A DNA stretch of 64,000 bases. It comes from Sporosarcina luteola (GTDB lineage Bacteria; Bacillota; Bacilli; Bacillales_A; Planococcaceae). Shown here one piece after another: positions 52,255-61,157 of this stretch. Made by a program: the position numbers and the translations under genes. Position 1 is the first letter of the stretch. Every line of letters starts with the position of its first letter. Below the pieces are notes generated by a model that saw nothing but the letters and a program-made list of their open reading frames with translations, was not told where the DNA came from and did no database searches. The stretch is taken from NCBI RefSeq assembly GCF_023715535.1, contig NZ_JAMBOI010000007.1, positions 1-64,000 on the forward strand, read 5' to 3'.

Positions 52255-53103
52255 TTAATCACGATTAAATTTTAGTTCTACTAGTGCCTGCTTCAAGGTT
52301 CCTTTTGTCATTTGATCACTAAAGTCCAATCCAAGACTTACAGCAGTCTGGGCAACTTCCGGCCTCACTCCTGTTATGATCGTTTGAACTCCCAGCAATT
52401 TTAGGGTAGAGCTCAAATTAAAGATATGTTGTGCCACCATTGTATCGACAATAGCTACCCCGGATAAGTCGAGTATTAAGTAAGATATCTTTAATCTTCC
52501 TACTTCCTTCGTCGTATTATCCATCAACATTAATGCCCGTTCAGTATCGATATCTCCGATTAATGGCAGTATGGCGATATCATCAGAAATTGAAACAATA
52601 GGTACAGACAATTCAATAAATGCTCTTTTAGCATTATCGAGGTTAACTGTGTAGAAGTTTACAAAGGTTAAGCTAAAACAGTAAACAGCATGATCAAGCA
52701 ATGGATCGATGATCTTACATGTTGCTAACAATGATTTTACCGACATGTCATGGGTTATTACCGTGTTTTCAATTACTTCATGGATAAAGGTTCGATAAAG
52801 TGATGTATCTTTCAAGGCTTCATCTAATGGTACTCCAAGTTTATATACATACTCTGAAGTTTCCTTCGCCCATTTTTCTATTTGATCATAGGCCGTTTCT
52901 CTCTTTTCTGGTTTGGCCAAAAATTCTCCAAAGAGACCTATAAAGTTAGCTCTCATCCTTATTATTTCGTCTTCAATTTGTGAAGGGATTAATTGTCTTT
53001 GATCATCCGGAATCTCTGATAGCCTTAACTCATGAATTTTACGTGCTATATTAATTTTTTCTTCTACTAAAGTTCTCCCAAGTAACCCCATTTCGTTTAT
53101 CAT
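52255..53103 (-). CDS. RsbR-type stressosome paralogue
   Basis: N-terminal ~140 residues are a non-heme globin-like sensor domain and the C-terminal ~130 a STAS domain (PIVSISDDIAILPLIGDIDT and DLSGVAIVDTMVAQHIF). Both phospho-threonine positions known from B. subtilis RsbRA are present: T in IDTERA and T in VDTMVA. It is likely a stressosome subunit controlling sigma-B or related outputs. It is divergent to another RsbR paralogue (53303), with ~200 nt between starts. No rsbS/rsbT is in this window. Confidence 0.88.
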   Translation of the reverse strand: MINEMGLLGRTLVEEKINIARKIHELRLSEIPDDQRQLIPSQIEDEIIRMRANFIGLFGEFLAKPEKRETAYDQIEKWAKETSEYVYKLGVPLDEALKDTSLYRTFIHEVIENTVITHDMSVKSLLATCKIIDPLLDHAVYCFSLTFVNFYTVNLDNAKRAFIELSVPIVSISDDIAILPLIGDIDTERALMLMDNTTKEVGRLKISYLILDLSGVAIVDTMVAQHIFNLSSTLKLLGVQTIITGVRPEVAQTAVSLGLDFSDQMTKGTLKQALVELKFNRD

Positions 53104-53302
53104 TAGCTCATTCCCCCTTTATAGAAAAATATATTTTATTTACCATTTTATTGTAATGCATACACTAGATTTCTGCAAACCAACAATTAATAATGTAAAG
53201 GACTCATAGTAATATTCCGAAAAATGAAAAATGTGGTAAAATCAATTAAGAGCAGCAAACGATTATACTCTTCAACATTGAGGGGTGCAGGAGGAATAGA
53301 AA

Positions 53303-54136
53303 ATGTCGGAAACAAGGAAACTCTATCATTTCTTACTGAGCAAGGCAGAACAAATGACGGAAGAATGGTACGACAAGCTAGATAAAAGTGATCCGTCAGG
53401 CGTGTATTCTTCTACCGATCCTTTGGAGATTGAGAAATTGAAAGGGCAGAATTTTGCGTTCCACGAAAATGCTTTCAGAATATTAATCGAAGAAGAATCT
53501 GAAGTGATGAATCGGATGGAAAGCTGGATATTAGAGACGACGAGCGATCCTCAACTTATCAGTACACCTATTGAATTTATTATAAGAGAGTTTATGAGAA
53601 CCCGGGATGTGTATTTTGGCTTCATTAAAGAGTTTGTGGATGAGAATAAAGAGTCGATGACCATTGAATCCACTTTGCATTATTATGAACTGATCATTAA
53701 AATAACCGATCAGGCGATTGTTTGGTATACACATGAAAGAAACAGGCATTTAAGAGAAAAACTGCGAATCCAAAAAGATGTGATAAATGAGTTAAGCGCC
53801 CCAGTCATTGCGTTGAGTGATCAAACAGCGTTGCTTCCGATTGTTGGAGAGCTGGATGCTGATCGGGCACGAATACTACTAGAGAACACATTAGAACAAT
53901 GTGTGGCTAAAGGGATCAGCAGCCTCTATATAGATTTGTCAGGCGTGGGACTGATGGATACGATGGTTGCGCAACAGCTTTTCGGTCTAATACAGTCTTT
54001 AGAGTTGATAGGTGTCGGAACAACGTTATCCGGTATCAGACCGGAAATTGCCCTGACGGCGATTCAGTTAGGGATCTCTTTCGATAATGTACGGATCACT
54101 TCAAAGCTCGCACAAGCAATCCAACAAGGATCATAA
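53303..54136 (+). CDS. RsbR-type stressosome paralogue
   Basis: The N-terminal sensor region (~1-150) differs from the neighbour; the C-terminal STAS domain is clear: PVIALSDQTALLPIVGELDA and DLSGVGLMDTMVAQQLFGLI. The threonine of VDTMVA is kept (MDTMVA), but the site equivalent to T171 of RsbRA is alanine (ELDADRA). The paralogue may thus be regulated by only one phosphorylation. GCAGGAGG precedes the ATG. A hairpin of the AAACCACTC family follows. Confidence 0.87.
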   Translation: MSETRKLYHFLLSKAEQMTEEWYDKLDKSDPSGVYSSTDPLEIEKLKGQNFAFHENAFRILIEEESEVMNRMESWILETTSDPQLISTPIEFIIREFMRTRDVYFGFIKEFVDENKESMTIESTLHYYELIIKITDQAIVWYTHERNRHLREKLRIQKDVINELSAPVIALSDQTALLPIVGELDADRARILLENTLEQCVAKGISSLYIDLSGVGLMDTMVAQQLFGLIQSLELIGVGTTLSGIRPEIALTAIQLGISFDNVRITSKLAQAIQQGS

Positions 54137-54154
54137 GTGAATGATAGTAAACAA

Positions 54155-54195
54155 GAAAACCACTCCCAGCCGTTGCTCAAGAGTGGTTTCTCATA
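54155..54195 (+). repeat. hairpin of the AAACCACTC repeat family (copy 3)
   Basis: AAACCACTCCCAGCCGTT and CAAGAGTGGTTTC arms, about 20 nt after the RsbR gene. It may terminate that transcript. Confidence 0.72.
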
Positions 54196-54285
54196 CCTCA
54201 CCAAAAAAACGGCGTGAAGTTCAGCTTCGCAGATATGCAGTAAGAGAGACAAACCGCAGAGACAGATGGAAGAGGGGGGATTCCG

Positions 54286-56235
54286 ATTCGTAAAGTAGGG
54301 AGCAGTTTGGTTTCGTTCATTTTTATTACATCAATCGTCTTTTTTATGCCTATTCTTAAAGGAAGCGCAGATACACCCGGAGATTCCATCACAATCCTTT
54401 TCACGCATGACATGCACGACAATCTTCTTCCTTATGAAGTTGAGAGGGAACAAGGGAAAATGACCGTCGGCGGGTATGCCCGATTATCCAGCGCCATTCG
54501 GGAACAGAGGAGTAAAGATCCGGATGCGATTGTAGTGGATGCCGGTGATTTCTCGATGGGGACGCTGTTTCAAACTAATTTCACTTCACACGGACCCAGC
54601 TTGACCATGCTTGGCAAGATGGGATATGACGCGACCACATTTGGGAATCATGAATTTGACTTCCGTGCGGACGGCCTTGCGGAAAGCTTGCTCGCTGCGA
54701 AAGAAAGCGGCGTGCGGCTACCCAGCATTGTTATGTCCAATATGGAATTCCCGAAAGATGAAGATGGAAAGATAGCTGCCGACGTACAGTCTTTAAAAGA
54801 AGCGATGGATGCATACGGCGTAAAGGATTATATCGTCCTCGAACGTAAAGGGGTCAAGATCGGCATCTTGGGACTGATGGGAGAAGAAGCCGCCGGAAAT
54901 GCCCCGATGTCTGGTGTGACTTTTCGTGACGCAGTAGAGAGCGCCAAGTCAACGGTCGCTGCATTGAAGGAAAAAGAGGGTGTCGACCTTGTGATTGCAC
55001 TCTCCCATTCGGGGACAGCGACTGACCCGTCCAAATCGGAAGATGAACGACTGGCCAAGAGCGTGTCGGGTATTGATGTCATTATTAGTGGGCATAGCCA
55101 TACGACACTCATGGAGCCGATCCTTGTGGGGGATACAGTTATCGTGTCGGCGGGCGAGTATGGAGAGAATTTAGGCATCCTCAACATTTCTCAGGACAGC
55201 AATGGTAACTGGGCAGTCAATCAGTACCAATTGCGGAAGATCGATGAATCGCTTCCTTCAGATCCAGTGATTGCCGAAACAATCGAGGACTATAAACAGA
55301 CGATCCAGGAAGAGTACCTCAACCGCTTCGGCATGGAATTTGATGAAGTGCTCGCTGTATCACCTTTCGATTTCACCCCGTTTACAGAGCTCGGGGTTGA
55401 ACAAAGAGAAGAGCCAATCGGCAATTTGATTGGTGACGCATTTATTCACACGATCCGGGAATTGGAAGGAAGCGCTTATGAGCCGATCGCTGCAGCGGTT
55501 GTGCCGTACGGGAATATCAGGGATTCATTCAGCAAGGGAACAATTACGGTTGCAGACGTTTTTAAGGTGTATTCATTAGGCGTCGGATTCGACGGCAGTT
55601 CCGGCTATCCACTGTTGGATATCTATTTAACGGGGAAGGAATTGAAAACCGTTGCGGAAGTCGATGCATCAATCACGCCGATTATGAATGAAGTCCAATT
55701 GTATATTGCTGGTTTAAGTTATACGTTTAATACAAACCGCTTCCTATTCAACAAAGTGACAGACATTCAATTGCAGTCTTTTGATGGCACAAAGGAAGAA
55801 ATCGATGACGAAAAGCTCTACCGTGTCGTGGGCGGCTTATATTCCGTTCAAATGTTGCCCTATGTAAATGAAAAGTCATTCGGCCTTCTCTCGGTTGTCC
55901 CGAAGAATGAAGACGGCAGCCCCGTAACGAATTTTGAAGAACGGATCATTTACATGAATGATCAACAGGAAATGAAAGAATGGTATGCGATTGCGAATTA
56001 CTTCAAATCCTTCGAGAAAATGGACGATGTCGCACAAGTACCTGCTTATTATGAACATGCAAAAGACAGGAAAATCGTCGAACACGATGCAAATATCTTA
56101 ACGGTCCTTACAAAGCCGAATGGTATTATCTTAACCGCGTACGCCGTTTTGCTCACTTTTGTCGGCCTGCTTGCACTACTGATTGCCGTCTTACTGAAAA
56201 AGAGGAAACGTAAATTGGGGAAATTGCCTATGTGA
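54286..56235 (+). CDS. membrane-anchored 5'-nucleotidase/2',3'-cyclic phosphodiesterase
   Basis: The calcineurin-like phosphatase domain (FTHDMHDNLLPYEVE; VVDAGDFSMGT; GNHEFDF; ISGHSHTT) is followed by the 5'-nucleotidase C-terminal domain (EPIGNLIGDAFIH) and a C-terminal TM with basic tail (LLIAVLLKKRKRKLGK). It should hydrolyse extracellular nucleotides at the membrane. A start at ATT 54286 (RKVGSSLVSF) sits 6 nt after GAGGGGGG and gives a normal signal peptide. The TTG at 54307 has no ribosome binding site and would lose the positive charge. ATT could be a rare start or a mutated ATG. Confidence 0.9.
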   Translation: MRKVGSSLVSFIFITSIVFFMPILKGSADTPGDSITILFTHDMHDNLLPYEVEREQGKMTVGGYARLSSAIREQRSKDPDAIVVDAGDFSMGTLFQTNFTSHGPSLTMLGKMGYDATTFGNHEFDFRADGLAESLLAAKESGVRLPSIVMSNMEFPKDEDGKIAADVQSLKEAMDAYGVKDYIVLERKGVKIGILGLMGEEAAGNAPMSGVTFRDAVESAKSTVAALKEKEGVDLVIALSHSGTATDPSKSEDERLAKSVSGIDVIISGHSHTTLMEPILVGDTVIVSAGEYGENLGILNISQDSNGNWAVNQYQLRKIDESLPSDPVIAETIEDYKQTIQEEYLNRFGMEFDEVLAVSPFDFTPFTELGVEQREEPIGNLIGDAFIHTIRELEGSAYEPIAAAVVPYGNIRDSFSKGTITVADVFKVYSLGVGFDGSSGYPLLDIYLTGKELKTVAEVDASITPIMNEVQLYIAGLSYTFNTNRFLFNKVTDIQLQSFDGTKEEIDDEKLYRVVGGLYSVQMLPYVNEKSFGLLSVVPKNEDGSPVTNFEERIIYMNDQQEMKEWYAIANYFKSFEKMDDVAQVPAYYEHAKDRKIVEHDANILTVLTKPNGIILTAYAVLLTFVGLLALLIAVLLKKRKRKLGKLPM

Positions 56236-56270
56236 AAAATACGTTGAAAAAAGAAGAAGCTTGATAGATC

Positions 56271-56297
56271 TAACGGGTTCGGTTGATGGGGAGAAAA
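56271..56297 (+). repeat. TAACGGGTTCGGTT motif, copy 1
   Basis: TAACGGGTTCGGTTGATGGG followed by GAGAAAA. Nearly identical motifs occur at 59970 and, inverted, at 62688. No gene contains them. Confidence 0.75.
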
Positions 56298-56578
56298 CCT
56301 ATTTTTGTGGTAATTTATGTGCCTCTGCTAATTGCGCTGCTAATAAGATTGTTGATTGGGGGTTGAGAAAATTTGTTGGAAATAACTCAAGACGTTTAAG
56401 GGAGTACAAGATTTTGTGCTAAAATAGAGCAATGGGAAGACGGATTATTCAGCAAACTGGCCATTTGGATAATTATGTTATCATGAAAAGAGATATTGCA
56501 ATTGTAATTTGTTTAAAGGAACAATTTTATTTTTTAAAAGAAAGAATATTAAAGTAAAAGAATTGGAGGATGAATGGA

Positions 56579-56749
56579 ATGGCTAGCAAATGTTATGATT
56601 GTGGGAACACAAACGAGGAAGAGATTGAGTATAAGACGGTAACTACTAACGAAGGTGACGGGAACGAAAAAAAGATAAAACTTTGGTTATGCGTAGATAA
56701 CGATGATTGTGATATGAGAGTGTCTAACAAGTACCGCGCTAATAAGTAA
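56579..56749 (+). CDS. small zinc-ribbon-like protein, 56 aa
   Basis: The 56 residues contain CYDCGNTNEE near the start and CVDNDDCDMRVSNKYRANK at the end. The two cysteine pairs (CxxC and Cx5C) may bind zinc. TTGGAGGATG gives a good ribosome binding site for the ATG at 56579. The protein is strongly charged and soluble. Family not recognised. It lies 340 nt downstream of the nucleotidase gene. Confidence 0.78.
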   Translation: MASKCYDCGNTNEEEIEYKTVTTNEGDGNEKKIKLWLCVDNDDCDMRVSNKYRANK

Positions 56750-56974
56750 AGAAGGGCAATTCGAGCAATACCAAAGTGGAAGAAGTGTAATTTTAATTTG
56801 TGAGTCATTCTATTGCAGAAACCTGACGGCAGATGGTTGGATTATTTTCGCATCTGGTCAATTCGGCTATATAAAATAATTTACCTTCTTTCAGATGATG
56901 GGTGCTTGTCTTCAATAGCACTGACTTAGTTGATTGGAGCGGAAATCAACGGGTTACAAGTTATACGATTATCG

Positions 56975-57003
56975 GGCGCGTTTATTTAAGAACGTGCCTT
57001 TTT
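56975..57003 (+). terminator. terminator-like hairpin
   Basis: GGCGCGTT and AACGTGCC arms with an 8-nt loop, followed by TTTTTCG. It could end the small zinc-ribbon transcript. Confidence 0.65.
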
Positions 57004-57139
57004 CGTGAATGGGGCCATATTGTTGAAGAAAGAGATTCAACAATGGAATTGCTATCCTTTGACTTCATACTCATTTCAAGATACGCTATTTTAGTATTCA
57101 CTGAAATAGAAAATAGCAGTTGAGAGGAAGTAGTGTACA

Positions 57140-57406
57140 GTGACTGAGGATTTCAAAGTAAATCTTTACAAAGCGCTCGGTGAAACGACACGATTAAAAA
57201 TTGTAGAAATTCTTGTGAAACATCCCGAGTTGTCTTGTCAAGAAATTGTCGATCAATTAAACATTGCCGCCAACTCTACATTGACTTATCATTTAAAACC
57301 TCTACTTGATTGTGGATTGCTATCCGTTCGCCGTGAAGGAACTTTTCGGTACTATAGGTTAGAACGCCCAATCCTCGAGCAGTACGCCCCCGCTTTACTA
57401 TTATAA
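57140..57406 (+). CDS. ArsR-type winged-helix regulator, 88 aa
   Basis: Starts VTEDFKVNLYKALGETTRLK and has the helix-turn-helix HPELSCQEIVDQLNIAANST (about 28-47) and wing LSVRREGTFRYYRL. This is a typical short ArsR-type repressor. GTG start preceded by GAGGAAG. No cysteine pair for metal sensing is obvious. It may control the downstream LLM oxidoreductase and alcohol dehydrogenase genes, but there is a 416-nt gap. Confidence 0.85.
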   Translation: MTEDFKVNLYKALGETTRLKIVEILVKHPELSCQEIVDQLNIAANSTLTYHLKPLLDCGLLSVRREGTFRYYRLERPILEQYAPALLL

Positions 57407-57822
57407 ATAAAGCGGAATATTTATCTTCTCTATTTCAGGATTTATTGAAATACATAACTGCACTTAGGCCTTGGAGAAGTACTTTCTAGGCACATTAATA
57501 AAAAAGTTACTCAATGTCCACATTGCTCTCAAGGGGTACTCCCATACTATACGTCATCTATGTGGCGATATTTACTATATATTTCAGTACTTATAGAAAT
57601 ACCGAAGCAAGGAAAGTTTAGATGACTAAAAGTAATGAAGGAAGCGTGTGTGGGACAAAAGCAATGCTGAAAGAGCAGGTGATTATTTCCGTCATGGGGG
57701 AACACTAGGCAAGATTAGCCGAATTGAAAACAGCTTACCTATGCGTAGTAAAGCCCCCCCTACACACTTCAAAATAAATCTTAAACAAGTTTCGATTATT
57801 GAAAGGACAGGCTAGAAATCAC
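57407..57822. other. intergenic region, nothing recognised
   Basis: A 416-nt gap between the ArsR-like gene and the luciferase-like oxidoreductase. Short open frames, e.g. one containing EGSVCGTKAMLKEQVIIS, look like remnants but cannot be assigned. The last ~25 nt hold the GAAAGGAC site for the next gene. Confidence 0.4.
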
Positions 57823-58767
57823 ATGAATAAATTTGAAAAACATAATGGATATTCGAGAACATTTCAAGAAAACAAACTGACTTTAGGTTTGACTTTTCCC
57901 CTTGAAGCCTATCAGGGCAACGTTCCGAAAATGTACTTGGACCAGCAAATAAACCTGGCCAAAGTTGCTGAAAAGGGGAATTTTGCTTCTCTATTTGCGC
58001 GTGATGTTCCATTAAATGATCCTTCATTCGGAGATGCAGGACAAATGTATGATCCATGGGTATTCCTTAGTTATATCGCAGCGCATACAAAGGAGATCGC
58101 CCTAGGAACAGCGAGCGCAATTACATCGTTTCAACATCCGTTAAACCTTGCTAAATCAGCGGCTTCCATGGATCGAATTTCAGGTGAAAGGCTTTTACTT
58201 GGCCTTGCAACTGGGGATCGTCCGATTGAATTCACAGCTTTTGATGTAGATCGGGAAAAAAGAGCTGAATTGTTTAGGGAGGCTTTGTATGTGATGAGGG
58301 AAGCTTGGGCAAAGTCATTTCCGTCGATTCAGACAGACGGAGTAAATCTGACAGGAACAACAGACATTCTGCCCAAACCAGTTGTGGGTGATATTCCCAC
58401 ATTTGTAACAGGTTTTTCCGGGCAATCGCTGGAATGGATTGCGGAAAACAGCGATGGATGGCTTAGTTATCCACGTAACCCGGCGCAACAACAGAAACTT
58501 ATTCATGAGTTTCGGACATTAACTGATCGATTTAAACCGTTTGCCCAATCGCTATATGTTGATTTAACTGAAGATCCGAATGAGGGACCAACGCCTATTC
58601 ACTTAGGATTCAAGAGCGGTCATAAATTCTTAATTGACTATCTGAATTCCTTGCAAGAAGCCGGAGTGAACCACGTGATAATCAATACCAAATTTGTTCA
58701 TCGCCCTGTGGAAGAGGTCATACGAGAATTAGCGGAAGAAGTCGTCCCTTATTTTCCCGCGCTGTAA
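57823..58767 (+). CDS. luciferase-like (LLM class) oxidoreductase
   Basis: The 314 residues have the FMN/F420-dependent LLM pattern: LTLGLTFPLEAYQGNVPKM, FASLFARDVPLNDPSFG, ALGTASAITSFQHPLNLAKS, and GERLLLGLATGDRPIEFTAF. It should act as a flavin-dependent monooxygenase or reductase in the cytoplasm. ATG at 57823 preferred to an upstream in-frame start; the AAAGGAC site lies about 15 nt upstream, so the start is not certain. A zinc-type alcohol dehydrogenase gene follows on the same strand. The two could act together on a xenobiotic, which is inference. Confidence 0.9.
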   Translation: MNKFEKHNGYSRTFQENKLTLGLTFPLEAYQGNVPKMYLDQQINLAKVAEKGNFASLFARDVPLNDPSFGDAGQMYDPWVFLSYIAAHTKEIALGTASAITSFQHPLNLAKSAASMDRISGERLLLGLATGDRPIEFTAFDVDREKRAELFREALYVMREAWAKSFPSIQTDGVNLTGTTDILPKPVVGDIPTFVTGFSGQSLEWIAENSDGWLSYPRNPAQQQKLIHEFRTLTDRFKPFAQSLYVDLTEDPNEGPTPIHLGFKSGHKFLIDYLNSLQEAGVNHVIINTKFVHRPVEEVIRELAEEVVPYFPAL

Positions 58768-58906
58768 CAGTTGTAACGCCTAAAAAAGGGTTCGTCCAAG
58801 GGGTGCGGATTAGAAGTTCTTAACGAGATAGTAAAAAACTCAATTTCAGGAAGACTTTTAAAAATGGAAATGAACATCTAAACATACTATACGAGGAGGA
58901 TGAATG

Positions 58907-59905
58907 ATGAAAGCTGTTGGATTACATCATAAAGAACATTTTCAAGATTTAACTATAGAGAGGCCGGTACCAAAAGGCAGGGATTTGCTTGTAGAAATAA
59001 AGGCAGTTTCCATGAATCCGGTGGATACGAAGGTCCGGGCTTCAACAGATCCCGCTGATGGACCAAAAGTTTTTGGATATGATGCGAGTGGTGTTGTTAT
59101 TGAAACCGGCGGGGAGTGTAAACTGTTTAAACCGGGTGACGAAGTTTACTATGCCGGAGATATTACACGTCCAGGAACGAATAGCCAGTATCATCTTGTA
59201 GACGAACGCATTGTTGGTCATAAGCCCAAAAAGTTGAGTTATGCGGAAGCGGCGGCTATGCCGTTGACGGGCCTAACTGCTTGGGAAGGACTTTTTGAGC
59301 GGCTCATGATCGACATGGGGGATCAAGGAAATACGGAGCGTTCGATTTTAATTATCGGTGGTGCAGGTGGAGTTGAATCAATTGCCATTCAGCTTGCAAA
59401 ATTAGCTGGCCTTAACGTCATCGCAACGGCCTCACGAGAAGAAACGGAGCGTTGGTGTCGAGATCTGGGGGCAGATATGATTCTAAATCACCGTCACCCA
59501 TTAAAACCACAACTCGTAGAGCAAGGATTGAATGACGTTGACTATATTTTTAATACCAGCAGTACGGAAGAGCATTGGGAAAACATGGTGGAATGCATTG
59601 CCCCTCAAGGTAAAATCTGTGCGATTGTAGAAATGAAAGGCTCTCTCCCCCTAGACGATTTACAAGCAAAGAGTGCAACATTTGTATGGGAATTTATGTT
59701 TACCAGATCAAGTTTCCAGACAAAAGATATGGTTAGACAACATCAACTCCTTAACCATATGGCGTATTTGTTAGACGGCGGTCAGCTTCGAACAACGTTA
59801 ACGGAAACCTACGAGCCGATTAATGCCAAGACGATCCAGCAAGCACATGAAAAACTTGAAAGCGGCACAATGATTGGTAAACTCGTAGTAGAAAATTTTG
59901 AGTGA
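58907..59905 (+). CDS. zinc-type alcohol dehydrogenase / quinone-oxidoreductase-like protein
   Basis: The 332 residues show MDR-superfamily features: MNPVDTKVRA, GYDASGVVIETGG, KPGDEVYYAGD, and the NADPH Rossmann stretch IIGGAGGVESIAIQLAKLAG (with E in place of the usual G). The zinc ligands of true alcohol dehydrogenases are not evident, so quinone/enal reductase activity is more likely. ATG 58907 has GGAGG 7 nt upstream. It follows the LLM oxidoreductase gene by 139 nt. Confidence 0.9.
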   Translation: MKAVGLHHKEHFQDLTIERPVPKGRDLLVEIKAVSMNPVDTKVRASTDPADGPKVFGYDASGVVIETGGECKLFKPGDEVYYAGDITRPGTNSQYHLVDERIVGHKPKKLSYAEAAAMPLTGLTAWEGLFERLMIDMGDQGNTERSILIIGGAGGVESIAIQLAKLAGLNVIATASREETERWCRDLGADMILNHRHPLKPQLVEQGLNDVDYIFNTSSTEEHWENMVECIAPQGKICAIVEMKGSLPLDDLQAKSATFVWEFMFTRSSFQTKDMVRQHQLLNHMAYLLDGGQLRTTLTETYEPINAKTIQQAHEKLESGTMIGKLVVENFE

Positions 59906-59969
59906 AGTAAGCGAAAGGCGCGATTGTTGAACAAATGATAGGACAATAAAAAATGCCCAGGTAATATGC

Positions 59970-59997
59970 TAACGGGTTCGGTTGATGGGGAGAAAAC
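59970..59997 (+). repeat. TAACGGGTTCGGTT motif, copy 2
   Basis: TAACGGGTTCGGTTGATGGG followed by GAGAAAACAG, as at 56271. It lies about 65 nt downstream of the dehydrogenase gene. Confidence 0.75.
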
Positions 59998-60016
59998 AGC
60001 AAATAACACAGCATTT

Positions 60017-60055
60017 GGGGACACAATTCACATATGAATAGGTGTCCCCTTTTTT
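60017..60055 (+). terminator. terminator downstream of the alcohol dehydrogenase gene
   Basis: GGGGACAC and GTGTCCCC perfect arms with a 17-nt loop, followed by TTTTTTG. Confidence 0.85.
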
Positions 60056-60093
60056 GTTGTTATATCAACATTTAAACGCTTTACACGGACAAA

Positions 60094-60165
60094 TTAGCAC
60101 CCCAATTGACACCTGAATTAACAACACCGCATAAATTTATGTGGTGTTGCTAATTGGCGTGCTAA
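60094..60165. repeat. 72-bp palindromic element
   Basis: Outer arms TTAGCACCCCAATT and AATTGGCGTGCTAA with an inner AACAACACCGCATAAA / TTTATGTGGTGTTG stem. The near-perfect nested inverted repeat is MITE-like. No second copy was noticed in this window. Confidence 0.6.
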
Positions 60166-60447
60166 AGTGAAGTTCATTACACCTAAAAACCACAATGCGG
60201 AAACGGTAGATTGGCTCATCTCGGAGCGTGCAAGAAGTATCGTCTCAACGATTGGGGATAGCGGATAAAAAATTCGACTTGGAAGATATTCTTTACCTTA
60301 GGTAGTTAAATTAGTGCGAAAGGAAAAACAAGCTCCTTATATCCGAATATTTAGAGGACTATCGGAGTTTTATGTTAAACTATTAATAGTCAGAATGGTC
60401 AATCATGGGGTCGTGTAATCTTTGTCTAATGATAATAGGAGGTTATC

Positions 60448-60966
60448 ATGAAAAAAATTATTGTAGGGTTATTATTAACGGCAATGTTAGCGGGATGTTC
60501 AGAGGAAACAAAAGTTGTTGAGGAAAAATGGGATGTTAGCCCAACTTTTGAAATACCAGTTACTTTCGGCGATGGCTCCAAAGGCGAGTATATTTTGATC
60601 GGAGAGAAAGAAAAATTGGGTTTTTTAATTGGTTCTGGAAAAGAGGGAGAAGCTGAAGCTCAACCAATTATTGCAGAAAAGGCTGCGAAATATATGTGGC
60701 ATTTTTGGGGAGAAAAAGAAGATTTCAATGGAAAGTTAAAAGTTGTCGGCATTAACGAAAAAGGAGAAGAACATAAAGTCCTTATTAAAAATGCGAATAA
60801 CGAAAAAGTTTGGGAGTATCCAGAAGTTGGAGTAAGTCCTAACAATGGAGCTGATACACATGTTCCATCAAATATGGAATTTCCAACACCAGGACTATGG
60901 AAATTAAAAGTTTATATTGGAGATAAATTATTCGGTGAAATCGTTGTAAATGTATTAGAGAGTTAA
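60448..60966 (+). CDS. lipoprotein, DUF4871-like
   Basis: Lipobox LAGC (Cys17) in MKKIIVGLLLTAMLAGC. The mature domain is beta-rich: FEIPVTFGDGSKGEYILIGE and NNGADTHVPSNMEFPTPGLW, which resembles the DUF4871/YhfM-type lipoprotein domain. It should be anchored to the outer membrane face. ATAGGAGG precedes the ATG. Transcribed alone. Ligand unknown; cell-wall or carbohydrate binding is plausible. Confidence 0.85.
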   Translation: MKKIIVGLLLTAMLAGCSEETKVVEEKWDVSPTFEIPVTFGDGSKGEYILIGEKEKLGFLIGSGKEGEAEAQPIIAEKAAKYMWHFWGEKEDFNGKLKVVGINEKGEEHKVLIKNANNEKVWEYPEVGVSPNNGADTHVPSNMEFPTPGLWKLKVYIGDKLFGEIVVNVLES

Positions 60967-61061
60967 CCTAATTTTCTACTTCACAATAGGCGCTATCAAC
61001 TATATAATCTTTTGCTGTACGAAAGGATGCCTTTACATCAAAAAACGCTCAGAAAAATTGA

Positions 61062-61157
61062 TGTGACCCCTAAAAGTTAGAGTTTTATATTACGCAGCTA
61101 GTTGGCTGGTGTGAAGGCGGTATTGAACCGGACTCATGCCAGCCAGTTCTTGCCCTA
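61062..61157 (-). mobile_element. 3' end remnant of an IS3-family insertion sequence
   Basis: The minus strand encodes ELAGMSPVQYRLHTSQLAA and a stop, the end of IS3-family OrfB transposases. The element end TGTGACCCCTAAAAGTTAGA (61062-61081) is the expected terminal inverted repeat type. The rest of the element is missing and an IS110 fragment begins at 61158. Confidence 0.7.

Noticed and set aside
60092..60170. tRNA-like fold in the palindrome
   Set aside because: No CCA-type acceptor, no T-loop GTTCRAANC and the stem is one continuous palindrome.
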